Both the position numbers and the translations under genes were made by a program. The notes under the pieces were generated by a model. That model saw nothing but the letters and a program-made list of their open reading frames with translations, was not told the origin of the DNA and made no database searches. A DNA stretch of 35,036 nucleotides from the NCBI GenBank assembly GCA_020851975.1, contig JADZBS010000069.1:1-35036 (forward strand), in the 5' to 3' direction. Origin of the DNA: Gammaproteobacteria bacterium. Lineage in GTDB: Bacteria > Pseudomonadota > Gammaproteobacteria > Steroidobacterales > GCA-2729495. Of this stretch, positions 1 through 8,250 are shown piece by piece (within the stretch, counting starts at the first letter, position 1; every line of letters starts with the position of its first letter).

Positions 1-860
1 ACCTCGCCGCCCAGAGCCACGTGCAGGTGTCGTTCGAGACGCCCGAATATACCGCCGATGTCGATGCCCTGGGCCCGCTGCGGCTGCTCGAAGCCATCCG
101 CATCCTCGGCCTCGGCGAGCGCACGCGCTTCTACCAGGCCTCGACCTCGGAGATGTTCGGCCTGGTGCAGGAAACACCGCAGAAGGAGACCACGCCCTTC
201 TACCCGCGCTCGCCCTACGGCGTGGCCAAGCTCTACGGCTACTGGATCACGATCAACTACCGCGAGGCCTACGGCCTGCACGCCAGCAACGGCATCCTCT
301 TCAACCACGAGTCGCCGGTGCGCGGCGAAACCTTCGTCACCCGCAAGATCAGCCGCGGGCTCGCCCGCATCGTCACCGGGCTCGATCCCGCGATCTACCT
401 CGGCAACCTCGACGCCCTGCGCGACTGGGGCCACGCCCGCGACTTCGTCGCCGCGCAGTGGCTCATGCTGCAGCAGCCGCAGCCCGACGACTACGTCATC
501 GCCACCGGCGAGCAGCACTCGGTGCGCGAGTTCGTCACGCGCGCCGCCGGCGAACTCGGCCTCGAACTCGCCTGGGAGGGCAGCGGCATCGACGAAATCG
601 GCCGCGTGGCGCGCAACGACACCGGCCGCGGCCCGCCGGCGGGCGAAGTGATCGTGCGCATCGACCCGCGCTACTTCCGCCCCACCGAAGTCGACACGCT
701 CCTCGGCGATCCCGCCAAGGCGCGCGAACGGCTCGGCTGGCGGCCGCAGGTCTCCTTCGCCGAGCTCGTCGCCGAGATGGTCGCCAACGACCTCGCGCTG
801 GCCGAGCGCGACGCGCTCGTCGAGCGCGAGGGCTACCGCGTCTTCCGCCACCATGAGTGA
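1..860 (+). CDS. gmd: GDP-mannose 4,6-dehydratase, 5' end outside window
   Basis: This enzyme converts GDP-mannose to GDP-4-keto-6-deoxymannose in the cytoplasm, the first step to GDP-L-fucose and related deoxysugars. The frame is open from the window edge ([14 protein letters not shown] precedes any in-frame ATG), so the N-terminal Rossmann part with its GxxGxxG motif is missing. The GTG at 21 is an internal valine and not a start. The visible 285 or so residues contain the STSEMFG segment with the family's Thr and Glu, the [12 protein letters not shown] segment with the YxxxK dyad, and [16 protein letters not shown], all typical of GMD. The family is usually about 340-370 residues. The stop overlaps the start of fcl by 8 bases (ATGAGTGA), implying coupled translation. 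The family call is very secure. Confidence 0.96.
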   Translation, partial: LAAQSHVQVSFETPEYTADVDALGPLRLLEAIRILGLGERTRFYQASTSEMFGLVQETPQKETTPFYPRSPYGVAKLYGYWITINYREAYGLHASNGILFNHESPVRGETFVTRKISRGLARIVTGLDPAIYLGNLDALRDWGHARDFVAAQWLMLQQPQPDDYVIATGEQHSVREFVTRAAGELGLELAWEGSGIDEIGRVARNDTGRGPPAGEVIVRIDPRYFRPTEVDTLLGDPAKARERLGWRPQVSFAELVAEMVANDLALAERDALVEREGYRVFRHHE

Positions 861-1824
861 ACCAGCCGGCGCCCCGCGCGAGGCGCGCATCTTCGTCGCC
901 GGCCACCGCGGCATGGTCGGTGCGGCCATCGTGCGCCGCCTGCAGGCCGCCGGCTGCGGCAACCTCCTGCTCTGCACCCGCGCCGAACTCGACCTCACCC
1001 GCCAGGACGCCGTTGAACGGTTCTTCCGCACCGAGCGCCCCGAGCAGGTCTACCTCGCCGCCGCCCGCGTCGGGGGCATCCTCGCCAACAGCACGCGACC
1101 GGCAGAGTTCATCGCCGAGAACCTCGCTATCGCGCTCCACGTCATCCAGGCCGCGCACGCCAGCGGCGTGCAGAGGCTCCTCTTCCTCGGCAGCTCCTGC
1201 ATCTACCCGCGCCTTGCCCCGCAGCCCATGACCGAAGCCGCACTCCTCACCGGCGCGCTCGAGCCCACCAACGAACCCTACGCCATCGCCAAGATCGCCG
1301 GCATCAAGCTCTGCGAGTCCTTCAACCGCCAGTACGGCACGGACTTCAGGAGCGTCATGCCCACCAACCTCTACGGTCCGGGCGACAACTTCGACCTGAA
1401 GACCAGCCACGTGCTGCCCGCGCTGATCCGCAAGTTCCATGAGGCGAAGGCCGCCGGTGCACCCGAAGTCGAGGTCTGGGGCAGCGGCACGCCACGGCGC
1501 GAGTTCCTGCACGTCGACGACCTCGCCGACGCCTGCGTCTTCGTCATGAACCTGCCGAAGGCACGGCTCGATGCCGTGACCACGCCCACCTGCTCGCACC
1601 TCAACGTCGGCACCGGCAGCGACGTCACCATCCGCGAGCTCGCCGGCATGGTGGCCGACGCGGTCGGCTACACCGGGCGCATCGCCTTCAACGCGCAGTA
1701 CCCGGACGGCACGCCGCGCAAGCTCCTGGATGTCTCGGTCCTGCAGGGGCTGGGATGGCAGCCGGCGATAGCGCTACGGGAAGGGCTGATAGCGACGTAT
1801 GACTGGTACACGCAGAACCGCTGA
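853..1824 (+). CDS. fcl: GDP-L-fucose synthase (epimerase/reductase)
   Basis: This NADPH-dependent extended short-chain dehydrogenase epimerises and reduces GDP-4-keto-6-deoxymannose to GDP-L-fucose. The 323-residue length fits the family. The nucleotide-binding motif GHRGMVG is at residues 17-23, the GSSCIYP segment with the catalytic Ser/Cys is at about 113-119, and Y143-x3-K147 forms the catalytic dyad (PYAIAKIAG). The ATG at 853 overlaps the end of gmd, the usual arrangement of this pair. Together the two genes supply a GDP-fucose donor for the polysaccharide, although no neighbouring transferase can be assigned as the fucosyltransferase from sequence alone. Confidence 0.96.
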   Translation: MSEPAGAPREARIFVAGHRGMVGAAIVRRLQAAGCGNLLLCTRAELDLTRQDAVERFFRTERPEQVYLAAARVGGILANSTRPAEFIAENLAIALHVIQAAHASGVQRLLFLGSSCIYPRLAPQPMTEAALLTGALEPTNEPYAIAKIAGIKLCESFNRQYGTDFRSVMPTNLYGPGDNFDLKTSHVLPALIRKFHEAKAAGAPEVEVWGSGTPRREFLHVDDLADACVFVMNLPKARLDAVTTPTCSHLNVGTGSDVTIRELAGMVADAVGYTGRIAFNAQYPDGTPRKLLDVSVLQGLGWQPAIALREGLIATYDWYTQNR

Positions 1825-1929
1825 TCGGCCGCGCCCCAAATCCTGCCCTGAACATTTCCTCGTCTCTGGGACTACCACCCTGCAGGGAAGGGAACCAGGA
1901 CCTGGCGGGCCGTTCTGGAGAGGCTCCCG
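1825..1929 (+). other. Intergenic gap between fcl and the four-gene module
   Basis: These 105 bases separate the GDP-fucose pair from the next + strand gene. They contain a short perfect inverted repeat (CCAGG-A-CCTGG, 1895-1905) without a T tract, and a good Shine-Dalgarno-like GGAGAGG at 1917-1923, six bases before the ATG at 1930. I see no convincing -35/-10 pair or terminator, so it is unclear whether the downstream genes are transcribed with gmd-fcl. Confidence 0.4.
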
Positions 1930-3144
1930 ATGATTGCTGACAGTTTTTCCCGCCTGAAAGCCTTTTGCGAGGCGGAGAACTACCGGGGCTGGGATCCATA
2001 CGATGGCCTCAACTCGGCGATCTTTCAGGCCACCCCACTCAGGCACTGGGACATCGCCAGGCTGGCACTGATTCAGCTCTGCAAGCGCTCGCCAGTCAAC
2101 CTTCGGCCGTTGTTGAGGGTTCCAAAGCAACATAATGCAAAAGGCGTGGGGCTGTTCCTCAATGGTTATTGCAACCTCTACAAGCTCGCCTGCCATGGTG
2201 ACACCCGATTCGGCACCCGGGAGCAGTTGTTGGCCAGAATCGATGCGCTGGGAGGGCTGCTGCTGGGATTGCAGAGCAAGGGATATTCCGGTGCTTGCTG
2301 GGGCTACAACTTTGACTGGCAGGCGCGGCGGCTGTTCTACTTTCCGGCACATACACCAACCGTGGTGGCAACCAGCTTCTGCGCCACCGCCCTGTTCTCC
2401 GCATACGAAGCCACTGGACACTCGGTGTACCTCGATACCGCACTGTCATCGGGACAATTCGTCTTGCGCGACCTCAATCGCAGACCCTGTGTGGGCGGAT
2501 TCCTGTTGTCGTACAGCCCGATGAAGGAGAACGACGCTGTCTACAACGCCTCATTGCTCGGAGCCAAACTGCTGAGTTATTGCTACCACTATTCGTCGAC
2601 CCCTGTTTTCAGGGACGCAGCACGACAGATTGTCTCTGCCGTCTGTGCCGGCCAGCATGAGGATGGGTCCTGGATTTATGGACTACTTCCCGCTCAATCA
2701 TGGATCGACAGTTTCCATACCGGATACAACCTGGACGGTCTTTCCCATTACATGAGGCTGTGCGAAGACGACAGCTTCCTCGCGAACCTGGAGAATGGCT
2801 TCGCCTACTACAGAGACAATTTCTTTCTTCCGGATGGCACCCCCAAGTACTACCACGACAAGACCTATCCCATCGACATTCACTGCCCCGGGCAGCTGCT
2901 GGTAACGGCACATGTCCTCGGCAAGTGGGCCACGATGGCAGAGACGTGCCGGAGGGTCATCGCCTGGACAATTACCAACATGCAGGATGAAAAAGGCTAC
3001 TTCTATTACCAGTTGAAAAAAGGCATCAGCTCCAGAATTTCATATATGCGCTGGAGCAACGCATTCATGTTCAACGCACTCAGCCACCTTCTTCTCGCCG
3101 AGACGCCTGCGGCCATCGCAATGGCTGATGCCGGCCGCCACTAG
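1930..3144 (+). CDS. Predicted alpha/alpha-toroid protein of surface-polysaccharide loci
   Basis: This is a 404-residue soluble protein with no signal peptide or membrane segments. It contains spaced helical-hairpin signatures: YRGWDPYDGLNS at about 18-29, KGVGLFLNGYCNLY at 71-84, GACWGYNFDW at 121-130, HEDGSWIYG at 243-251 and FHTGYNLDGL at 262-271. The periodic aromatic and glycine pattern resembles the alpha/alpha-barrel fold of six-hairpin glycosidases and of VpsJ-like polysaccharide proteins. Relatives of this type in polysaccharide loci are, as I recall, sometimes labelled delta-aminolevulinic acid dehydratase. It lacks HemB features and that label should not be used. A strong ribosome-binding site (GGAGAGG) supports the start. 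Its frame overlaps the upstream extension of the DUF354 gene. The role is unknown; acting on a sugar or glycan is an inference from fold and context. Confidence 0.75.
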   Translation: MIADSFSRLKAFCEAENYRGWDPYDGLNSAIFQATPLRHWDIARLALIQLCKRSPVNLRPLLRVPKQHNAKGVGLFLNGYCNLYKLACHGDTRFGTREQLLARIDALGGLLLGLQSKGYSGACWGYNFDWQARRLFYFPAHTPTVVATSFCATALFSAYEATGHSVYLDTALSSGQFVLRDLNRRPCVGGFLLSYSPMKENDAVYNASLLGAKLLSYCYHYSSTPVFRDAARQIVSAVCAGQHEDGSWIYGLLPAQSWIDSFHTGYNLDGLSHYMRLCEDDSFLANLENGFAYYRDNFFLPDGTPKYYHDKTYPIDIHCPGQLLVTAHVLGKWATMAETCRRVIAWTITNMQDEKGYFYYQLKKGISSRISYMRWSNAFMFNALSHLLLAETPAAIAMADAGRH

Positions 3145-3172
3145 ACTCGCGCTCACTCATCCGTCAGGATTC

Positions 3173-4195
3173 ATGAAAGTCTGGATCGACCTGTCCAACA
3201 GCCCTCATGTGGCATTCATGCGGCCCTTTGTCCGCAAGTTTGTCGATGACGGCGTCGCCTTTGTCATCACGGCGCGGGACTATGGCAATACGATTGACCT
3301 GGCCGCAGCAGAGGGCTGGGAGTTTCACGTTGTCGGCGGCCATGGCGGCAAGAGCGCTCTCGGCAAATTTCTTGCCTTTCTCCAGCGCACCGGGTCCCTT
3401 GCACTGTTCCTGCGAAGGCACCGCCCAACCGTGGCCTTCTCCCAGAGTTCCTTCTACTCGCCATTGGTTGCGCGGATTCTCGGGATTCCTTTCGTTTACA
3501 CCAATGACAATGAGTTCGCAAAAGGCAATTTGCTCGGACGCCTCCCCGGCGGGGTCTCCGTTTATCCATCATCCCTGCGTACCACTCCGCAGGCGAGCTT
3601 CTTCCTGGGAAGGAACTCATGCTTCTTTGATGGCGTGAAGGAAGCCATCTATTTGTCTCAGGAGAAGACAGTTGCACCGAAACCCGGTGAGAAGCCGGTT
3701 CTTTACTATCGTCCGGAGCCATGGCTGGCGCAGTATCACGAGGCCAGTCCTGAATTCTCGGTTGATATCGTGCGCACCATGCAGACCCTGGGTGATGTCA
3801 GGCTCGTGTGCAGGGATCGCGCGCAGCGGAACTATTACCAGGAGATATTTGCCAACGCAGACAATGTGGCTGTCATCAATACCGTGGTCACCCTGGAGGA
3901 TATCTTGCAGCAGGCTTCAGCGTTCGTTGGGTCCGGTGGCACGATGTGCCGGGAACTCGCGCTTCTCGGCGTACCAACGGTCTCGTTGTACACAGGAGAG
4001 CTGTTGTCGGTAGATCGGGCCTTGATAAAGGCTGGCCTGATGCGCCACACCCGTGATCCCATGGAAATGAAGGCATTCCTGAACCGGCCTGACTCGCAGG
4101 TTGCTCACAACGCTTCCGCAGATGCGATGCTCAGGCTGGGTGCCGCCGCGTTCAGAGAGATTTGCCGCAGGGTCTACGCGCTGGGCGGGCGTTGA
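3173..4195 (+). CDS. DUF354 family GT-B-like protein
   Basis: This 340-residue protein belongs to the DUF354 family, related in fold to MurG and UDP-GlcNAc 2-epimerase. The start at 3173 is chosen because MKVWIDLSNSPHV is the characteristic DUF354 N-terminus. The frame is open 15 codons further (3128), but that extension overlaps the previous gene and is not family-like. The C-terminal half carries GSGGTMCRELALLGVPTV, which matches the glycine-rich donor-binding loop of GT-B nucleotide-sugar enzymes. It has no membrane segments. DUF354 proteins are common in archaeal and bacterial surface-glycan clusters, and their reaction is, to my knowledge, not established. It begins 28 bases after its neighbour's stop and probably shares a transcript with it. 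Base composition is less G+C-rich than in gmd-fcl. Confidence 0.85.
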   Translation: MKVWIDLSNSPHVAFMRPFVRKFVDDGVAFVITARDYGNTIDLAAAEGWEFHVVGGHGGKSALGKFLAFLQRTGSLALFLRRHRPTVAFSQSSFYSPLVARILGIPFVYTNDNEFAKGNLLGRLPGGVSVYPSSLRTTPQASFFLGRNSCFFDGVKEAIYLSQEKTVAPKPGEKPVLYYRPEPWLAQYHEASPEFSVDIVRTMQTLGDVRLVCRDRAQRNYYQEIFANADNVAVINTVVTLEDILQQASAFVGSGGTMCRELALLGVPTVSLYTGELLSVDRALIKAGLMRHTRDPMEMKAFLNRPDSQVAHNASADAMLRLGAAAFREICRRVYALGGR

Positions 4196-4222
4196 GTACA
4201 TTTACCCATGTAGTGAAATGAC

Positions 4223-5155
4223 GTGCGCAAGAAAACGGTATTGATCGTCGGTTTCGGACGCATGGGCCTGTCCCATGCGTCACTGGTTTCCGGGCTGCTC
4301 GGACCGGGTAACGTGGATTTTCACGTTTGTGACCCTGGTTTTGCCTCACGGCTGGTGGCACGGGCAATCTTGAAAGAGGTCGGGTTCGTCAGCTTCAAGA
4401 AGCTCCAGCGCGACAGGAACACACTGCATTCGTTCGACTTCATTCTCCTGACTGCTCCTCCATTCCTGCGATCGGAGTTCCTGGAGATGCTGGCCGATTT
4501 TCCTGGCCGCGTCTTCGTCGAGAAGCCGGTTTTCTGCCGGCTTTCGGCAAACCAGATGTCGGGCTACGTCCTCCAGCATGCCCCGCTCAACGCTGTACTG
4601 CGCAACAGCCTGCGTGGTCTGAAGGTGGAGCGTGTCACTGCGCGCCTGGTTACCAACGCGTCGTTCGAAAACATCCGGAAGGGCTGGCGATCCAGGTCAT
4701 TTGGCTCCGTCCTTCACGAGTTCGGCGGCCACGTCCTTTCTCTTGTTGGCGCCGCAATGCCAGACCTGAATGTCTTCCGGACCAAGACCGGCGATGTCCA
4801 GCTTGGCATCGACTGCCACTCGCGGGATGAGGTCCGATTCGCCTTCTCCGAAGGCGGCTTGCGTTACTCGATCGAGTTGCTTGCCAACCGGGCGGATGTC
4901 AGGAAGGCCACCTACGAAGTCCAGATAGCAACCAGCGAAGGAGTTGTCTCCTACGACCTCTACTCGATCAGGTCGGATATCCGTGGCTTTCCGGAAACCT
5001 CCATTCCGGAGCAGGGCGTCAACGTGAGCTTCTATCTTCGCGGGTTCGAATTCACTCGTCAGATGGAGGCCTTCCTGTGGGGCGGCATGGACATCCTGTC
5101 CAGCGAACAGATTTTGAACATGGAACAGTTGCTGCTTGCGGTGGAAAGACATTGA
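4223..5155 (+). CDS. Gfo/Idh/MocA-type NAD(P)-dependent oxidoreductase
   Basis: This is a 310-residue protein with an N-terminal Rossmann motif VGFGRMG at about residues 9-15 and the family signature EKP at 100-102 (FVEKPVF). Both are diagnostic of the Gfo/Idh/MocA family, which oxidises or reduces sugars or nucleotide-sugars, often the 3-position of UDP-HexNAc or inositol. The C-terminal half follows the alpha/beta substrate domain but is shorter than in many members. The start is the GTG at 4223. No in-frame ATG precedes it and no strong Shine-Dalgarno sequence is visible. It lies 27 bases after the DUF354 gene, and its stop overlaps the next start (TTGA). The substrate cannot be read from the sequence. 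Confidence 0.88.
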   Translation: MRKKTVLIVGFGRMGLSHASLVSGLLGPGNVDFHVCDPGFASRLVARAILKEVGFVSFKKLQRDRNTLHSFDFILLTAPPFLRSEFLEMLADFPGRVFVEKPVFCRLSANQMSGYVLQHAPLNAVLRNSLRGLKVERVTARLVTNASFENIRKGWRSRSFGSVLHEFGGHVLSLVGAAMPDLNVFRTKTGDVQLGIDCHSRDEVRFAFSEGGLRYSIELLANRADVRKATYEVQIATSEGVVSYDLYSIRSDIRGFPETSIPEQGVNVSFYLRGFEFTRQMEAFLWGGMDILSSEQILNMEQLLLAVERH

Positions 5156-6033
5156 AAATAGTACTTGGAGACAACCCTTTCTTTGGGGTCAACCACCGGG
5201 TTGGCTCCAAGGCCATGGCTGGCGAGAACGAGCGCTTTGATGCGGCCGCGACAGTCATTGCCACCGCCCAGACTCACGGGATCCGGTCACTGATGCTGTC
5301 GACCCATCCCGGGTATGCCCAGCTCCTGACCAAGGCCGCCAGCACGATGCCGGATCATGGACGGTTCGAGATAGCACCGGTCGTCCCGTACCCACACACG
5401 ATCAACAACATCATCGCGCAGGATGGTTACTCGGGTGTACTGAAGCGATTTGGGCTGCGCGATGTTGCTGCGGTGACTGCAGACGCACTGAGGATCGTCG
5501 GTCTGCCGGGTCGAAACGAGGAGGCGAAGCTCGAGCGGGCCTTCAAGCTGATCATCGACGTGGAGCTGTCGTGCATTCTGGGGATCGGCTTCTCTGTCAG
5601 GCACGTGTGCCTGCACAACATCGTGACTGATCTGCTGCTGTCCTTCGGCAGGTTCGATGTTCTCCAAGGCTTCATCAATGCATGCTCCAGGATGGGCCTG
5701 CGCGCCGTGCTGATCACGCAGAATCCTGCCGTCATGCTCGCTGCGCCACTGCTTGGTCCGTTTGTGGCGTGTTTTTCCTACAACAAGCTTGGATACATGG
5801 TGAACCCATCGCTCGAAAAGACCATAGAAGCCATCAAGGCTGTCGACAGGTCAAATTGTGAAATGTGGGCCATGCAGATCCTTGCCGGGGGCGCGATTGC
5901 GCCTGAATCCGCCCTGCAGGATGAAGCCCTGGCTCACTTCGATTCCATTCTCTATGCAACGACCAGGCCTGGACGTATCGAGGAGTTTGTAAAGCTGATC
6001 GGGCGCAGCTTTCCTCAATCGCGCACACCTTGA
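5152..6033 (+). CDS. Uncharacterised protein, probable TIM-barrel fold
   Basis: I do not recognise a characterised family. The frame is open from 5077, but the likely start is the TTG at 5152, which overlaps the preceding TGA (TTGA). It has GGTGGAAAG just upstream (5140-5148) and gives the N-terminus LKIVLGDNPFFGVNH. The 293-residue protein shows alternating short hydrophobic strands and helices: IRSLMLSTHPGY, FEIAPVVPYPHT, LRAVLITQNPAVM, FSYNKLGYMVNP and MWAMQILAGGAI. This is consistent with a (beta/alpha)8 barrel, with conserved-looking Asp, His and Lys residues at strand ends. It could be an aldolase-, lyase- or isomerase-like enzyme working with the adjacent oxidoreductase. That role is an inference from operon context only. 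Its 3' end overlaps the convergent oxidoreductase gene by 19 bases. Confidence 0.7.
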   Translation: MKIVLGDNPFFGVNHRVGSKAMAGENERFDAAATVIATAQTHGIRSLMLSTHPGYAQLLTKAASTMPDHGRFEIAPVVPYPHTINNIIAQDGYSGVLKRFGLRDVAAVTADALRIVGLPGRNEEAKLERAFKLIIDVELSCILGIGFSVRHVCLHNIVTDLLLSFGRFDVLQGFINACSRMGLRAVLITQNPAVMLAAPLLGPFVACFSYNKLGYMVNPSLEKTIEAIKAVDRSNCEMWAMQILAGGAIAPESALQDEALAHFDSILYATTRPGRIEEFVKLIGRSFPQSRTP

Positions 6034-8177
6034 TCTACGGGCTGCTCAGTCCGCTCACGTAACGAGTCGAGCGCGGCGAAAGTTGCCTGTGTAACCGCAC
6101 GAATTTCGCTGAACGGAATCGGCGCTGCAGACCCTTCGCGCACGCTCTTGACGAACTCCCGAACCATCGCGGCCTGCCCCTTGTCCTGGCTGAAATGCTT
6201 GCTGCGCTTGACATCCCTCAGGCCGTACATGGTGAGCTCACGGAAGTCACTCAGAATCGCCGACTGGCCGTCCTTGTAGACCTCGATGTACTCCTTTGGC
6301 ATGCGCTTTGGACCATTGGCGAAATAGCAGAGGCTGCCAATTGCGCCGTTGGCGAAGCGCAGGTTGATCACAACCGTATCGACCAGCTGCTCCGAACCGT
6401 TCATTACGAATGCATGTACGCGCTCCGGCAATGAACCGCAGAGATACACCATCGTATCGATGAAGTGACAGGCCTCGCCGACGATGCGCCCGCCACCGAT
6501 CTCGATATCCTGGATCCAGCTGTCGGCCGGAATGGCGCCGGCGTTTACCCGGTAGATCATCGACATCGGTCCGGTACCCAGCAGGCGACGGATTTCGCTG
6601 ACAAGACCCGAAAAGCGGCGATTGAAGCCAACCGTCAGATTGGTACCGGCAGCCGCCACAGCTGAGGCCACCGAATCCAGCTCCGCCGGATTCAGAGTCA
6701 ACGGCTTTTCCACAAAAACATGCTTCCCGGCCGCCAGTGCAGCCAGAACATAGCGAGCGTGGCTATCATGCCGGGTCGCGATGAAGACCGCGTGCGTGTC
6801 CTGATCATCGAGCACATCAGCCACGTCGGCCCCACAAAACGCAAAACCGAATCGTTCGGCTACCGAACGCGCACTGGTGCCGCTGGAGGTTGCAACACCC
6901 CGGCGAACGACGCTCGAGTCGTTGGGCAGATTCGGCAACAGATGACTCATCGCATAGCTGCCGGCGCCGATGAAGCTGATGCCGGGTGTCGCAACCGATG
7001 CCCGGCCGGGCGGCGCCGCCAGCATCACTCTTTCGCGGGGCAGCGGTCGGCTGTGATCGTACTCGATCAGCATGCCGAGATAGGCCTCTGTCTTGTTGAG
7101 GATCAGATCGTAGGCCGCCGCCGAGTCGTCGAGCCTGAAACGGTGGGTGGTCAGGTAGCCGATATCGAGACCACCGCTCACCATGAGCTGCTGAAACGCT
7201 TCCATGTTGCGCTTCTCGGTCCAGCGCACGAGTCCGGCAGGGTAATCGAGCCCCTTCTGCTCGTAAGCCGGATCGTAACGACCCGGCCCGTAGGAGCAGG
7301 ACATCTTCAGCGAGAGTTCCTTGCGGTAGTAGTCCGGATCACGGTCAAAGCCGGTTGGCACCATTCCAACGATCACCACTGTGCCGCGCTTGCGCAGCAG
7401 TCGGCCAGCAAGATTGACCGGTTCGAGGCTATCCGTAGCTGCGGTGATGATCACGGCATCCGCACCGATGCCGGATGTCAGCCGGCCAATCTCCGCCTCC
7501 ATCCCGGCAGCGTCCATGGTGAAGCACAGATCGGCGAAGTGCTCCCGCGCCAATTCGATGGAACGGGCGTTGATATCAATTCCGATGACCCGCACACCGC
7601 TGGCCCGCAGAATCAACCCGGTTAGCTGGCCAAGCAGACCCAGACCGATGACTACACAGGTCTCACCGAGATGCAAATCGGCCTGGCGGACGCCTTGAAT
7701 GGCGATCGCGCCCAGAGCGTTGTACGCCGCACGACCGAGATCCGCCCCGGCAGGAAGCGACACACAAAGATTCACAGGTACCGCAACCACCTCGGCGTGG
7801 TTGGCATAGCCGATGCCGGCGCAGGCTACCTGATCACCGACCGAGATCCCCTGTACATCCGGCGCCACCTCGATCACCACACCGGCCGAGCTGTAGCCCA
7901 ATGGCGACCAGGCCTCGAGCTTCTTCTGTACCGCACGGTATGCCTGCAACGGCCCCTGCTGTGCAACGACATCCAGCACCTGGCGGACCTGTTGCGGGCG
8001 TTCGCGGGCTTTTCCTATCAGGCTCTTGCGCGCCGCCGCAACAGTACTGCCTTCGGTACCGGCACTGATCAGCGAATAGTGATTGCGCACCAGCACCATG
8101 CCACGCTCGAGCAACGGCAGGGGCACATCGAGCACACTCATCGTTCCATCACGGAGTCTCTGGGATAACTGCTTCAT
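6015..8177 (-). CDS. Two-domain oxidoreductase: MDR dehydrogenase fused to Gfo/Idh/MocA
   Basis: This 720-residue fusion starts at the ATG at 8177 (MKQLSQRLRDGTM). An in-frame extension to 8204 lacks support. Residues about 1-375 form a medium-chain (alcohol-dehydrogenase-like) module with a Rossmann motif GLGLLG at 178-183. The segment NHYSLISAGTEGS replaces the usual catalytic-zinc cysteine region, so this half probably lacks the catalytic zinc. Residues about 400-720 are a Gfo/Idh/MocA module with GAGSYA at 404-409 and EKP at 490-492. Proteins of this architecture recur in surface-polysaccharide clusters and their reaction is not defined. It is the last gene of the - strand operon, 73 bases after the GT4 gene, and converges on the + strand module. 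It may make or modify a nucleotide-sugar or polymer-linked sugar. Confidence 0.9.
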   Translation of the reverse strand: MKQLSQRLRDGTMSVLDVPLPLLERGMVLVRNHYSLISAGTEGSTVAAARKSLIGKARERPQQVRQVLDVVAQQGPLQAYRAVQKKLEAWSPLGYSSAGVVIEVAPDVQGISVGDQVACAGIGYANHAEVVAVPVNLCVSLPAGADLGRAAYNALGAIAIQGVRQADLHLGETCVVIGLGLLGQLTGLILRASGVRVIGIDINARSIELAREHFADLCFTMDAAGMEAEIGRLTSGIGADAVIITAATDSLEPVNLAGRLLRKRGTVVIVGMVPTGFDRDPDYYRKELSLKMSCSYGPGRYDPAYEQKGLDYPAGLVRWTEKRNMEAFQQLMVSGGLDIGYLTTHRFRLDDSAAAYDLILNKTEAYLGMLIEYDHSRPLPRERVMLAAPPGRASVATPGISFIGAGSYAMSHLLPNLPNDSSVVRRGVATSSGTSARSVAERFGFAFCGADVADVLDDQDTHAVFIATRHDSHARYVLAALAAGKHVFVEKPLTLNPAELDSVASAVAAAGTNLTVGFNRRFSGLVSEIRRLLGTGPMSMIYRVNAGAIPADSWIQDIEIGGGRIVGEACHFIDTMVYLCGSLPERVHAFVMNGSEQLVDTVVINLRFANGAIGSLCYFANGPKRMPKEYIEVYKDGQSAILSDFRELTMYGLRDVKRSKHFSQDKGQAAMVREFVKSVREGSAAPIPFSEIRAVTQATFAALDSLRERTEQPVDQGVRD

Positions 8178-8250
8178 GAGCACCTGCCGGGGCATACGCC
8201 GCATTCGCCATCAGTCCGGTTTTCTCGAATCACGAATACCATGTTTTTGC

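Noticed and set aside
1895-1905. Short palindrome CCAGG-A-CCTGG as a terminator after fcl
   Set aside because: The stem is only five pairs with a one-base loop, which cannot close, and no T tract follows.
1930-3144. Annotation as delta-aminolevulinic acid dehydratase (HemB)
   Set aside because: There is no HemB-like active-site Lys/Cys pattern or TIM-barrel sequence. The helical-hairpin pattern and context favour a polysaccharide-related toroid protein.
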